From assembly GCA_029959085.1 (NCBI GenBank), contig JARWIR010000016.1:9593441-9657440 (forward strand): DNA of 64,000 nt, given 5' to 3'. The position numbers and the translations under genes are program-made. This document shows, one piece after another, positions 36,387 to 48,800 of this stretch. Position 1 is the first letter of the stretch. Every line of letters starts with the position of its first letter. The notes under the pieces are model-generated. The model had not been told where the DNA came from, did no database searches, and was given only the letters and a program-made list of their open reading frames with translations. The stretch is from Nemophila menziesii (taxonomy: Eukaryota > Streptophyta > Magnoliopsida > Boraginales > Hydrophyllaceae).

Positions 36387-36510
36387 TTTTTTTTTTGAAT
36401 ACATATGAGAGCCACTTTGGACTCGGGAATCATTTTGACTCCGATAAGATTCGATCCCAGGACCTCTCGGTCTCTGCGGAGTAGCCTAACCACTAGACCA
36501 ACTATCAATC
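36387..36510 (-). mobile_element. tRNA-derived SINE with 18-bp target duplication
   Basis: Read on the minus strand: a tRNA-like head with an A-box region (GGTCTAGTGGTTAGGC) and a B-box region (TCCTGGGATCGAATC), then a body and a poly-A tail (the T-run at about 36384-36396). Flanked by TTAATTAATAGGCCCTTT at 36369-36386 and 36511-36528. RNA polymerase III would transcribe it from the internal boxes, and LINE machinery copies it. Confidence 0.88.
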
Positions 36511-36995
36511 TTAATTAATAGGCCCTTTATATACACTTAAGTATATATTATCATACATGGGTAACTTGTTACTTACAAATAAACTAGATAATAGGTTTCT
36601 CTCTACTTTATATTTTTAGTTTGTCCCAATTTTTTTAAATTTTCTTTGCTCAAGAGATACCATCTAAGTCATCCATTTAATTCATGAAGTATCTTTTTTA
36701 TATATATAATTTGGCTCTTTTTCACATTATTTTCTTTTTTTTATTTGAACTCCTTTGAATGTAAGTTGAAGCGCATGTGCATATTGTATCTTTTTTATGA
36801 GTTTTGGGGTTGATAATCTCAAATTATAAAGAATCATAGGTTGCCAGGATGAAACTTTCCCCCTTACTTACCCGAATACTAATGGTTTTATGATTTTCCA
36901 TATTCAAATTCATAGGAAGGTAAAACATATATATTAGGTAAAAAAAGTCTCTCCATGCGAGTCTAACAAAGTACTGTGTAATTTCTACCTGTATT

Positions 36996-37454
36996 CTATG
37001 TTGTAGATCGCGGTTTTGGGTGCTAGGCGGTCGACCGGGGCCAAGCGCCTACACGGGATTACACGGGGTCTAGGCGGAATTATACGGTTTTGAATCCTGA
37101 TGTGTAATTTTTTATATTTAGTAATATATATGTAGTAATTATAACAATTTTAACTATTTAAGTCATAAAATTCATCTAGCAACACTATAGTAAATATAAA
37201 AATACTAAAAGTTGAGTTATAATATATACTAACAAATTATCGAGAATAAGAAAAATAACAAAAAAGTCTATGCGGACATGTTTTTCCATTAATCGGCGCC
37301 TAGACGGCCTTTTTTTTCCATTAATCGGTTCCTAGACGGGCTAGGCGCCTATTCCATGGCGACGAAGGTGCTAAGAAAAAACACCTAGAATTTTAACTAG
37401 GTGTAAGCGGCTGAGGAGGGAGTCGACGTCTAGGCAGAGAGATCTACAGCATAC
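36996..37454. mobile_element. hAT-like MITE with TATGYTGTAGATC ends, copy 1
   Basis: About 459 bp. Left end CTATGTTGTAGATC; right end GATCTACAGCATAC, the inverted complement apart from two bases. Many subterminal GGCGCCTAG/CTAGGCGCC-type blocks can fold on each other. It is the uninterrupted relative of the element at 50598-54055. No clear 8-bp target duplication here. No ORF. Confidence 0.75.
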
Positions 37455-38540
37455 CGGCTTAGATACTCAAGTTTTAACTATTCTAACATAATTCAAAACT
37501 AAGACATTAATGAACACATATTAATTTATAATAATGCATACCATATTTTCTTGATATTATTTCCTAACTTACTAGTCATGCATATATACTCATATTCATT
37601 TATAAATATAATTTAAAGCATATTCTATGTCATCATGTGTAATTTTTTTATCTTTTCAAAACAATTATGTTTTGTTTAAATTAGCTAATAATGACTATTT
37701 TTAAAGATGGTCGGAAGCTTACTTGTGTTGTTTCCCATTTTCAAAATTTTTGCCATGATTTCAGTATATTAGTAATTCTAACTGTAATAACCTGGATAAA
37801 TACACAAGTACAAAAAATAACTTCTGGATAGGAATGAAGGTTATTTACATATGAAGATTAAAAATAAAAACAAAACAACCCACTGTTTCTACCTAATTAA
37901 TCAATAAACTAACCAACAATCAAAGCACAAGAATTTTAAGATATAGAGGATGATTCAGGTTCTACCTAATCAATTGTCTGGACCGTGCAACTAATAAAAA
38001 TATAAAAGCAATACCAACGTAGTAGTAAAGTATATAGTATGAAATAGAATGCAAAGTATAGTAAGAGGTCACATAAAGAAATCACGCTCACACATGATAT
38101 ACAAGAAATAATATATATAGTTAGCCTAAGAAGGTGAGGCCGAACCAACTGCTGAAAAATTGGGTTATATCTTGAGCTTATTGTTGAGCGTAGTTGCTTA
38201 AATTGTTAGGTGATGAACTTGTTTTGTTGTTGGAACTATTGTAATATGGATTTTTGGATTTATTTTCTACTACCAGGGTGCTCCAACTAGATCTATATAC
38301 ATCTTCGTGCCACCTTGTTCTTCCTCTTCTTCCTCTTCCTTTTCATCTTCCTCTTCACTAGTTGCTTCTTCCCAAACATCTCAATCTCTGTTTGTACCTT
38401 CATCTCTTTACCTATTTGGTTTTGGATGACCTTTCAATATTTAAGGGTGATGTAGCTCTTAATGTAGTCTTGAAGAGTTGGTTTGGGTGCATTTTCTATC
38501 ATTAATATTTTCAGGATGTTTTTGAGTTTTATTTTCTAAT
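37455..38540. other. Interior of the decayed gypsy element, non-coding
   Basis: AT-rich. Includes a short CTTCCTCTTC-type purine/pyrimidine stretch at about 38310-38360, which read on the minus strand would be an acidic (Glu/Asp) tract. Confidence 0.4.
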
Positions 38541-39320
38541 CATCAAACTTGAGATAAGGCGAGAGAATTAAAGATATGTTGTTTCCCTGTCTGAATTGGA
38601 TATAAGTTATCTAACACGTAAAATATGGGTAATAATGATTCTATCCATGTTGAGTTGTTCTCCTTAAAAAACCCAATGAAGAATCTCTTGTGATAGCAAA
38701 CTGTGCTCCTTTGCACCTTTAACAAGTACATGATATAGATTTTTTGCCAAGATAATTTTTGGTAGAATCAAGGTACCTTTGGAGTTTCCACTTCATGATT
38801 CTTGATTATATCCTCGTCTCCTTATAATATATAGGAAAATTTATCATAACCTAATCTGTGGGTTTGAGATTGTATCATAGATTTTTGGTGAAATATTATG
38901 ATAGTAGGCGAAAGAGTCTTCCGGATAAATATGTGTTATGTCCTCACTTGAGAATGTGAATTTCATATTATCAATCGTATAAGTGAGTATCATTTTCTTA
39001 AAAATTTCCCACTTCTCGAATTCTCCAAACCACGACACATTTTCATCCTTAATCCTTGCCATTTTGGATGTCAACAAGATAGGTCTTATAAAAATACCCT
39101 TCATCGTGATATAACTTGAACTCCCATGGATAGACCAACACCATGAAATTCTCTTTGTTTATCAGTGCTCTATTTCGAAACGAAGGATGTTTTGTTGATG
39201 AAGCTATCATAATCAATCTCCACCCCATGCTTAATAATTGTCTTTGTGAAATCATTTGTGACTATTTCACTAACAACTTCATCATTCTTGCACCCAAGTT
39301 CCAATTTATTTTGTGACATC
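38541..39320 (-). pseudogene. Broken unknown coding sequence on the minus strand
   Basis: Three adjacent minus-strand frames (39310-39160, 39255-39049, 39104-38844) plus 38731-38543 read like pieces of one protein split by stops and frame changes: MSQNKLELGCKNDEVVSEIV, HPSFRNRALINKENFMVL, DENVSWFGEFEKWEIFKK, IYIMYLLKVQRSTVCYH. I do not recognise a family. Position after gag/protease would suit the pol region, but no RT or integrase motif is present, so it may be an extra element ORF or a captured fragment. Confidence 0.35.
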
Positions 39321-39561
39321 TACACAGAGATATAAACCAACCACAAAACAAGATATTCCAAAAATCCATTAATAAGTTGGATAATGAAAAATTCAGCTGA
39401 ATAAATAGCAATCGTACAAACATGGATATATCCAACTCAAGTTCTTTATAAATTCCATCATCTAACGAATATGCAATTTTAATTCACAAACTCGGTATTC
39501 AATAATCATTTTAACTTAACATAATATAAGAATGTTCAAATTATTCGTGACTCGTGTCACT

Positions 39562-39796
39562 TATACTAAAAATAGTTGAATCTAAAAGGTTGTCATTTTA
39601 TAAAATCAAGACAAATTTTCATTCTTTATACCACTTTTACCCCTAATTAAAGATTATAATTTATATTCCTAATAAACATTTAAGATATCAAGACACTCTA
39701 TGAAGGGTATTTTAGTAATCACATGAATATTAAATGATATTTCTTATTTTGTGTGCAAAAGCACGTGTGACAACCTTTTAGTAACAGATGGAGTAT
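39562..39796. mobile_element. Stowaway-like MITE, decayed
   Basis: Inverted ends share CTAAAAGGTTGTCA (39582-39595, and inverted at about 39768-39781). The right end reads ACAGATGGAGTA, close to the CTCCNTCYGT end of Stowaway elements. AT-rich interior without ORF. The left end is less well preserved. Confidence 0.5.
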
Positions 39797-40079
39797 TAAG
39801 TCTTAGGGGTCTATCTAAACTATGTACTTTCGTGAACTTAAGTGGAATTTATTATCACACAAATGAATTATAACAATTGAATAAAATAATGATATTTTTA
39901 CTTAACGGGTTTTAGAGATCCCTCCTATAGACCCAAGCACCCCCCACCTACTCCACTCTTCTTACTGAAAGTCAATGATAATATTTAATACTATAACCTA
40001 TTTTCTCAATACCCATTATACATTTAATATGATTTTTAGCTACTACATATATTAAATAAATACAAAATACCCTAAAAAT

Positions 40080-40081
<2 letters not shown>

Positions 40082-40142
<61 letters not shown>
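40082..40142. repeat. (CT)n microsatellite
   Basis: About 30 uninterrupted CT units. The Arg/Glu alternating frame on the minus strand is an artefact of it. Confidence 0.98.
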
Positions 40143-40146
<4 letters not shown>

Positions 40147-40934
40147 TTCATTCGCAACTTTTTATATCCTCTCTCCCTCTCATACTCTATTTTATCTTAT
40201 TTACCATGTCTTCTTACAAATTTTAAGCACTCATTAAGCAACTTCTTTTTGTGTCTAGGTGATATTTGTTCTAGTCGTGGCATGCTAATTCCGCCAAATT
40301 GAAGATATCTTCATGGCTTATTTGATGGATCTGGCAAGGTGAGGAAATCTTTATGGATGATGGCTCCGGCGAGGATTCGCTTCATGTCGTAGGCGAGGAA
40401 CTGCTTCACCTTTGATGAGTTCAGTGAGAGATGATTTGATGGCTTTGTTCGTTCATGGCTCCGTTATGGTTCCTTTTCAGGTAAGATATGTAGATCTTGA
40501 AGATTAAATGTTTATATTTATGGACATTTAAGGTTGTAGATCTTTAAGCTTACCAGATGTACCATCGGAGATCTCTACATCAGCCACTGAGTTTTAAGTT
40601 GTGAATGGTTCAAAGCTTGTTTGTAGCCATTTCCCTTATTCAACATCAGTTCACACCAAAGTTAATGGTTGAGCAGCTTTGCAAATTTTTGGAATTTTTT
40701 TTCCAGAGAGTTTTTTTAATAAGCATTGTTCTTTTTTCTTTTGTTCAAACTTGTAAGTATTATACGTGGCATCCTTTTGTAATCTTACTTTTTGTCTTAG
40801 TGAACGAAAGTTCCATAGAGGTTTGGAGTTTTTTATTATTGCAATTTTAAATTTAATAATAATTGTAACACTATTATTATATTGATTTTTATCTATACTT
40901 AGTGTTTTACTATATGTACTAAGTTTTTTTGTAT
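40143..40934. other. Unassigned sequence, less AT-rich
   Basis: Contains GGCTCCGGCGAGG and similar CGG-containing patches, unusual for this neighbourhood, but no convincing ORF or splice pattern. An 81-codon hydrophobic frame at 40605-40850 is not recognised. Confidence 0.35.
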
Positions 40935-41100
40935 CATACTCAGTGAATTTATTAATTTTTTTAGTTTACTCAGAGAATTTGTCTAATTACTCAGTAAAAT
41001 CTCTAACCACTCAGTATCATATCCGAACACTCAGTAATATCTCTGAGTACTCGCTAAAATCTCCGAGCACTTAGTAAAATCTCCGAGCACTCAGTAAAAC
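40935..41100. repeat. ~20-bp minisatellite (ACTCAGTAAAATCTCCGAGC)
   Basis: About seven imperfect units, best in the last three (41040-41100) and fading to the left, where only ACTCAGT/ACTCAGA is kept. Confidence 0.8.
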
Positions 41101-42580
41101 CTTCGGCGGTGGTCGGTAGTGGTGGTCGGAGCTAATACTTAGTGAGTTGATACTCAGTGACTCACTGATTTGGTGATCATAATTATTTCCACTTGTTTCT
41201 TATCTTAATGTGGTTTTTGTTTTATTTGAGGATATTCTAGTATTTGGTCACCCATAAGATAAGGCGGTGGTCTCTTTGAAGAAGAACCTATCCACATGTT
41301 CCCTATAGGTCACTAAGTTTGTCTTCAAGACCCCATAGGTCAGTCACCCTTTTAATAAGCATGTTAACACGATTATAGGCATGCTATAAAAAAATCAAAA
41401 TTAAAAATAAATCATGATACCCATAAAAACTTCCAATATAAAAACTTCGATTCGTTAAAACTTGCAACAATTAAAGAAATTTTACCTTGAAGTGTAGAGG
41501 AAGTCAGTATTTATCTGGGTATGCAAATATTCTTGAATTCCAATAAGTGTTCAAGAAGATGAGCTTTAGTAGGTGTTTGTGGTCATAGTGTATGTATGGT
41601 GTTTTATAGTTGTGCATGTGAAGTATAAGATATAATATATGTGTATAGATTGATTATGTGTGATAATGTGGTAGTTGTTAGATGTTTAGGACTAGCTAGA
41701 CACTAAAAATTATGTTTCATTGGTTTAAAACAAATTGGTATCTTTATTTTGTAAAAGAATACAAATTATGCAGCATTTGAAAGGTCGATCGATAGAGCTT
41801 CACCTTGATCGATTGGATACAATCTAGATGGCCTCGATCATTCAAAGAAAAGGTTGTGTAGCTCCTCGATTGATCCATGTTTGCTTTTAACATTTGAAAA
41901 AAAAACTACATATCATATAGATTGATCGAGGTCTACCTCGATGGATAAAAGTGATATGCAAAAAATGGTTTCCTGTGATTTTATAATAAACTACTAAAGC
42001 ATAATTAAGAGTATTGTGGCTTGTGTTGCCTCTCAAGAAGCGGTAATTTATCATCTTTTTAACTTGACATTGTTCTTAAATTTGTATAAGATTTAAGAGG
42101 ATTCCCTAAATCAAGTTTTTTCTTGGAATTATTCTTATATTTTTCACCTTTTATGATCATTGGGTTATCTTTAAACTCTGCCAGCCAGTGAAACCATTCA
42201 TTTCATTTTGTTTCACTCCTTATCTCCAAGTATCACATTCTAGCAAGCAACATTATTTTCATATACTCGACAAATTATTGATGTAGAGGCATGCATGGAA
42301 GCTTAATAGTATAAATCCACTAGGCATAGGTTTAAAAACGCTTCTCTTTTTCTATTTTGTTTGTAAATTCTATCATATGTTAATATCCTTTCTATACATA
42401 CTTCACCATATCAGGTGGCTTTAGATATATTAGTGCATTTTGTTGTACCCACTTTGGAATGGTTTATTTTTACCACAATGCTACTTATAAACTTGTTGTA
42501 TGTATTATCACCATCGTTTAAAAGATCCAATGTGACATGGGGTTAGACATATCATTAAAGGTCGTTGTTTCCCCTTCCCC
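41101..42580. other. Interior of the decayed gypsy element, non-coding
   Basis: No motif recognised on either strand, although pol would be expected about here. Confidence 0.4.
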
Positions 42581-42588
42581 TCGTGGGT

Positions 42589-44850
42589 CTAGCTGCAATT
42601 ATATAACTTTTGGGAGTGCACTTTTAGAACTATGTTGACGGATTTAATATATATGGTGTTATCTTTCAGGTAATCCTCGTACTCCCACAATTTTTCTCTA
42701 AATAGTTCTCCTTCTAAGTGATCACAAACTTCAGATATTGAGGAAAGATATTCCCATACTTCTTTTATCTTAGAAACTTCCACTGGTTGTGTTATAAAGT
42801 ATGCTTCCTTCTTATTCAAATGTATCTTCCATATCCATACAATATATAATATATCATTATGGATATACCACTGCTAAGCTAGGCCTTGAAACACGCAACT
42901 TGAACTTTATGTTATCGAAACTGACTTCTATTTTTCATGTCGTGCAATTTATTTATGAATTTATGTAGCCAAGAATGGTCTACCAAGAAGAATAGGAGTA
43001 TGTGCGGAAGCCATATTACATGTGTCCATATCAAGTACAACAAAATATCAAGAAAATAAACCATCGATACAAACAAGACATCCTTCACCACCCCTCTAGG
43101 TATTTTTTTAATAGATTTATAGCTAATTGTAGGGTGATTGGAGTAGTTTGTAACTAGACTATTTTCAATTTCTCAAAAAAAATCGTATGGTAAGAAATTA
43201 ACAAAAACTCCTAATCTAGCAAAGCTATCTCTATATGTAGGTTTCCCATGTCAGACAATAAATTTAATGTCTTAAATCTTTCATTTTAGGGTGGCACAAC
43301 TAGTAAAGATGTTATTAACATTATTGTTCAATTTCATTTTTTTTTGCTATGGTCTTGACGTCTCATTTTTATAGGTGCATAGTTCCTTTATATACTTAGC
43401 ATAAGTTGGGATAGTCCTTATTACTTCCAGGAAGGAATAATTAACTTGTACATTGTTAAATATTTGAAGCATTAATTCCTTTTAAACATTGATTTCACTA
43501 ACTTTTCTAGAGGTGAAAAGAAAGGTGCCTTGGGCGCAAGATTTCAAGTAGGAGGATGGACATAAGCATAATTTCCATCAACAAAGTGTTGTTAGGTTTG
43601 GTTTTTTATGCAGATTTAGAATATGATTTTCAACAGTAATATTATTATCAATCTTTTTTTTTTGCTCCTAAGAGTAATGAAAACATTAGTTTTTTTCTAT
43701 GTTAGACACATCGCCTATTGTGGACCTCTAGGATTCCCTATGGGTTGTACGACTAAATTTCTTTTTGTCCTAGAGTTTAATTTTTTAGACATGCATCCTA
43801 CACGTACTTCTAGATTCTTTATTACATAGGAACGAGACTAACCTTATCGAGTATTTTCTTGGTGATCAAATTCATTATCCATTTTCCTAAGTAGAGTGTT
43901 TTCAAATATAGTCACGTTTAAATGCATGAGGTGTTGGTGATTTGTATTGGTAATAAAGTTGTTGTCCTTTTTGGTTATTATCCATCCTATTTTTGGGTGT
44001 GGGAACAATCCTAATTAAAAGGTTTTGTTTCTTACTTGATTCTGGTACTGCCTTGATTGTCCCGTGATGCAATAGACTTGATCTCGAGGAATGTCATTTT
44101 ATTGATCCATATTATTTACAGAAGGTTCATAAAGAAAAAAACTATAAGAGGGATGTGTCAAAGTTTCACATGATACACACAACTCAATTGTAGGTATCAA
44201 TTGAGCTTCTTGTAATTTTTCACTATTTTTGTTAGTATTTCAACTTTGAGTGCTAAACCATTTATGTGGGAGACTTCGTACAATACTCTCTTGTTGTAAG
44301 TAGTGCATGTGTTATCATTTATGGACAACACTAAGCCTGAATTATCTGTATGTGTCTTCTTCTTCTTCTTCTTCTTCTTCTTCTTCTTCTTTTTCATCTT
44401 TCTGCGTATAATTACTTGCATATGAAGTATCCATGGGATTTCTATGTGTATCATTTAATCCTTGAATAACCTCATGCACAAGTTCTCCATGAGATAAATG
44501 ATAATATAGAAATTTCTTTGAATATTAGCATACTTTACTAAGCCACATATAAGGTTTCATTATCTAGATGTGTAAATTGTTGAAATTCTTTCCTTACCTC
44601 TTAAGTACGAATTACAACAATATATCTAACTTGAAACTTATTATATGGGTGTTTCCAAAAAACTATATATTTTCATAAAGGGTCTTAAACCAATATAGAA
44701 CTTTATAGTCCAAGGAATAACTGAAATAGTATCATCATGGTCTCTTCTGCAGTTCATTGTCTTAAATTTAATTACTTGACATGCCTTTTTAAATTGTTGG
44801 AGATGGTGATAAGGATTTTCATTATTAAATCCTAAGAAAGTAGCCATCCA
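42589..44850 (-). pseudogene. Gypsy gag and aspartic-protease remnants
   Basis: Right to left on the minus strand: a gag-like piece (about 44847-44641: MATFLGFNNENPYHHLQQFKK, then PWTIKFYIGLRP), and low-complexity sequence including a (TTC)n run. Then a protease-like piece (about 43250-42900) with LLDLGAFVNFLPYDFF, KIPRGVVKDVLF and, across frames, PILLGRPFLAT, which match the retroviral-type protease and its flank in plant gypsy elements. Many stops. The small frame at 42589-42819 follows and is not recognised. Confidence 0.6.
44357..44391. repeat. (TTC)n microsatellite
   Basis: About 11-12 TTC units inside the decayed gag region; on the minus strand it gives a poly-Lys run. Confidence 0.95.
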
Positions 44851-45269
44851 TTAATTAGTAGCACCAGTTAGAGTGGGTAGATCTAAGGTAGCATTAGGGA
44901 CCAAACTTGCATTAGGTAAAAAATTGTTTATGAGTGTCCTAGGTAGATTATTGTTATCATCCATTTCATAACATTCAGTCTAGCAAACTTTTTTTTTATA
45001 TCAAGGAGAAGTAGCTTCTTTAGTTTGAGAGTGTCTTCTGTTCATACACTAGAAAAAAAATACAAACTTAATTAAACTTTTTTTAGTTTTTAAATTAAGT
45101 GTTGAAAATTAATGATGTAAAATAAAGACAAAAATATGAAAAGTGAAATTAGAGTAACTTACAATTAAACGCACACGATCCTGGAAGTGTCATTAATTTC
45201 TTACAAATTCAATCAAGATAAGATGTTCTCACAAAAATATGCTCAATCATAAAATTTTGCTTTATCAGT

Positions 45270-46220
45270 TGTGATGCCAAGGGATTAACCACTAAGAAAT
45301 GAGGATTGTCTATGTATATTACTAAATCTAATTTCACTAGGGGAGGGGGGTTATTGTTCGTATTGCTTCTACAATAATCAATAAATATTAAATAAATCAA
45401 GTGATGATCAAATATGTAAATTAATGAAAAGATAACTTAAGGTGTTCTTTCAGATTATGCTTTTTATGGTCATGATATTTGTTTTATCAGAGTAAATTCG
45501 AGATACTTACTTGGATGTTAAAGAAGATGGATCAACTCTACAATGACATTTATCTCTTTCTCAACTACTGTCCTCGAACAAGCAGGTAGCAAATTATCGG
45601 GATTAACAAGAAAATATTGAAAGACTCTTTTTATTCAAATACTACAAACACAAGAACATGAATCCTGCTATGACAATTCCAACAATGGGTTTTAGCTACT
45701 TATAAATAAGAAATAAACTACCAATTAACTATTACTCTTCTGGCCTCAGAATTCAATTATCATGGAATTACTAGCTTGTTTATATGAAAAGGGTTGGAGA
45801 TTATGTAGGATTAGTATCATAATTTAATAATACTTCCGATCTAATAAGCTTGGATTTATCTTCTTCTTTATCTTCTATGTCATCTTTATCTTATTTTTTG
45901 GACTTCTTTTCTCCTTGGACTCTTCTATTTCTTGACTACTAAAAATGTATGTGCTACATATGGAGGCGTAAATCCCTACATCTTGGGCTCTACTTGGTTG
46001 GTCCATGTGAGTTTCTTTACACTGGATCAAGGTTTGTCTTCTATATTCTCTTCTTCCCGCTTCTAAATTTTATACTTTCCAAAAATAGTTGCAATATCTC
46101 CATGTTAATATCTTTTAAATGCATTTCTTCTATAATTGTTATCAATCTTCTTTTACGCATAAGTGCTGCAATATAACCATTTAACGAGGTGAAGTAGAGG
46201 TAAATGATTCTAAATAGTGG
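45270..46220 (-). repeat. Right (5') LTR of the decayed gypsy element
   Basis: Direct-repeat partner of 34707-36160. Borders approximate. I could not identify a convincing primer binding site next to it. Confidence 0.55.
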
Positions 46221-47928
46221 GTAAAAATACTGTATTGTTTGGAAATCTCGCCTAACTTCCGATTCAATTATTTTTTTAACGATTTTAACTTTTGGGCGAT
46301 TTTTGGGAACATTAACAAAAATAGCATATTATAAGGTAACCAAATTTTAATTCCTTTTGCAGATCATTAGTTTTATCTAGCATATACAATGATGATAATT
46401 ACATAATATTTCACATAATTAAGATATCCCCCGAATCTACATGCCCTACCCTCATGGTTAACTACAATCTATCGATCAAAAAGAGAACGAGAACCCATTC
46501 TATCTACCAACATCGAATGCAAACGAGTTCTAGAAAGACATGTTATATTTTGATGATAATTTGACATAAGGTATTTAAATAATTGATTCATCGAATATAT
46601 CTTTCACCTTGACAATTTCTGACAAACAACCAATTTTTAGCCTTTGGGCTTCTTTTAAATATCCCCCCAGGCATACACTAGTCAAATTTATAGGATGGAA
46701 AGATTATGGAAATTTATGAATAAGCAATTGACCCATGATTCCAAATAATTATCATCTCTATATCATCATGCGATCTTCTTTCACTTAACTTTGTGAATTC
46801 AGAATATATATCATCATGATGTCTATCCATAAAGGGAAACTTTTTCATATCAACACTATCATACTCAATCACCGTAAACTTCAAAGTCGTCTGTTCAAGT
46901 CTACTCATGCACATATGTAATACTTTCCACCTCATCCTTGTTAGCTATGTAATTAAGGGAATTATTTTTTATATTGTGAGAGTTATTAGTGAAACACATA
47001 CACATAATATAATCAAATATACCTCACATGGTTTAATATCTCATTTTCCTTACTCCAAATATCATAGAAGGCCTCAAAGGCGTTCAAGGCCAAACTTGGG
47101 ATTAATGAAAACCACATTAAGAAAGTACCATTTTGTCCCTGAATAAAAAGCATGCCATATACACCATCTCAAATCACCTCAAGTTGCATAGATTAAAGAT
47201 CATTTATATGTTGAATACCACTACCCTTAACAATTAACATAATACTCTAATAAATCTGAATTAGAACCCAAGTTATATCAACATGCATGATGATATTTCC
47301 CATTTTTAACATATATTTTGGACTCATAATTATGCCTTATAACTCCATCTTAAATAGTCTCTAATAAATTTGTGCTAGTATAGTCAATCTCACATCAAAA
47401 ACAAAAAAATTACATAATCCATACACATTTCTTATTAATATTAGAAACATTATATTTCCCACACACTGCAGTTTCTTATAAATCCTGATCATCATACCTA
47501 TGCAATTCCAATCCTTTCAATGCAGGACCTTCATTGTCTACAATTAACAAACCTATTTTCCTAGCATTCATAACTATTTACTTCCTCAATTTTGAACACC
47601 CGTTATCCAATATTCTTAACCTAAGTAAATATTATCAATATATAGCCCAAGTTTCTCACACAATATAAAAGGGTGATCATAATAATTCAAATTATCATCA
47701 ATATAGATATGAACATGTACCATCATGTTCAGATCACTAATACGATGCAAAAATCTACCAGTAAGATGGTTAGAAGAAAGAGCATTTACTATCATATGCA
47801 AAATATATTTTCCAACTATTCATATCCATCGCATACCCACTCTAAGTGTACCATTTTTAAACATGGTTTATATAGACAATATCCATTACCATACTTGAAT
47901 AAATGGTCTTTATGGTGTTTTTGTTGGG
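46221..47928. other. AT-rich intergenic DNA, nothing recognised
   Basis: Several short frames on both strands, none with a known motif. May be more decayed retroelement. Confidence 0.45.
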
Positions 47929-48800
47929 ATTTTGCGCCCAAGACAATAAATTTTTAATTGTAGTTACAAATACAAGTAGGTAATGAAATCATTATAACTA
48001 AGACCACAAAAAATGTTAGTCATAATAAATGTTGTAGTACAAGTTCAAATGATATTTTCAGTAAGGACACAATGGTCTGTCAAGCGGACCATGAATATAT
48101 CACAGGTGCTTGGCACTTTGATTTCATGGAGGTCATGGTGGAGGTTGACCATAATTGTAGGTGATATGAATATGGTCACTGAAGTAGTCCTCCCCAAGGT
48201 CAAACTCACCAATACAATTGGATACGTATCAAAAGGAATCATGTAGGATCACTTCCTAAAAGTGAGTTATAGCTAATAAATGATTAAATACTCTTAATAT
48301 TGAGCTTGTATGGATGCAATGGTCATGCTAATCAAGTATACTTTGATATACTATGATTCTAGTTCTATCATGACTATATATCCCTTGTATGTTAGGTAGA
48401 CTGCTTAACTGATCATGATATGTACACACACAAAAGAATCTAGGTAATATCCACTTCATAAACGGGGTGTATTGATTAACCTCGTTCCATCTAGACAATA
48501 TGTGGTATAAATATAAAAGGTAATATTAGTTAAGGTGATCAGAGTACTATCTCAATAACTATGCATGATGTAGACTCAACAGTCTACTAGCGAGATACTA
48601 GAGGGGTAAGCTGGTCAATTCCAACCTGGTAGGTCAAGGACAAGGATCGTTTAAGTCGATCATTTGTATATACAATATTTATCAGGAGTTCAATAGTGTT
48701 TTCATAGTGGACCAGTTATACGACTTTGGGTAAGATTGTATAGTGAAAAGCCAGGGATCAATATGTCTTTTTCTCCCTCCTTTGGATGGTAAGTTAATTT
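47929..48800 (+). repeat. Possible copia-type solo LTR or LTR fragment
   Basis: Starts TGTTGGGATTTTGCGCCCAA, a wording I associate with the LTR start of some plant copia elements, and continues as non-coding DNA with CACAATGGTCTGTCAAGCGG and CCAACCTGGTAGGTCAAGG blocks. Right end not determined; no second copy in the window. Confidence 0.35.

Larger units (their letters stand above)
34707..46220 (-). mobile_element. Decayed Ty3/gypsy retrotransposon without a recognisable RT or integrase
   Basis: Two directly repeated ~1 kb blocks (about 34707-36160 and 45270-46220) align in many places (TTGAAAGACTCTTTTTATTC, TTATCATGGAAT, GGACTCTTCTAT, GACTACTAAAAAT, TCTTCTATATTCTCTT, GCAATATCTCCAT) and so look like LTRs. 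Between them the minus strand holds gag and protease remnants near the right LTR, giving minus orientation. No RT, RNase H or integrase motif was found in the ~9 kb interior; it has AT-rich filler, MITEs, a SINE and unknown broken frames. Ends are approximate and no target duplication was found. Confidence 0.6.

Noticed and set aside
36400..36510. tRNA gene suggested by a GATTCGATCCC-like box
   Set aside because: No cloverleaf can be completed; the poly-A tail and flanking duplication show a SINE.
39972..40157. Arg-Glu repeat protein frame on the minus strand
   Set aside because: Translation of the (CT)n microsatellite; no other support.
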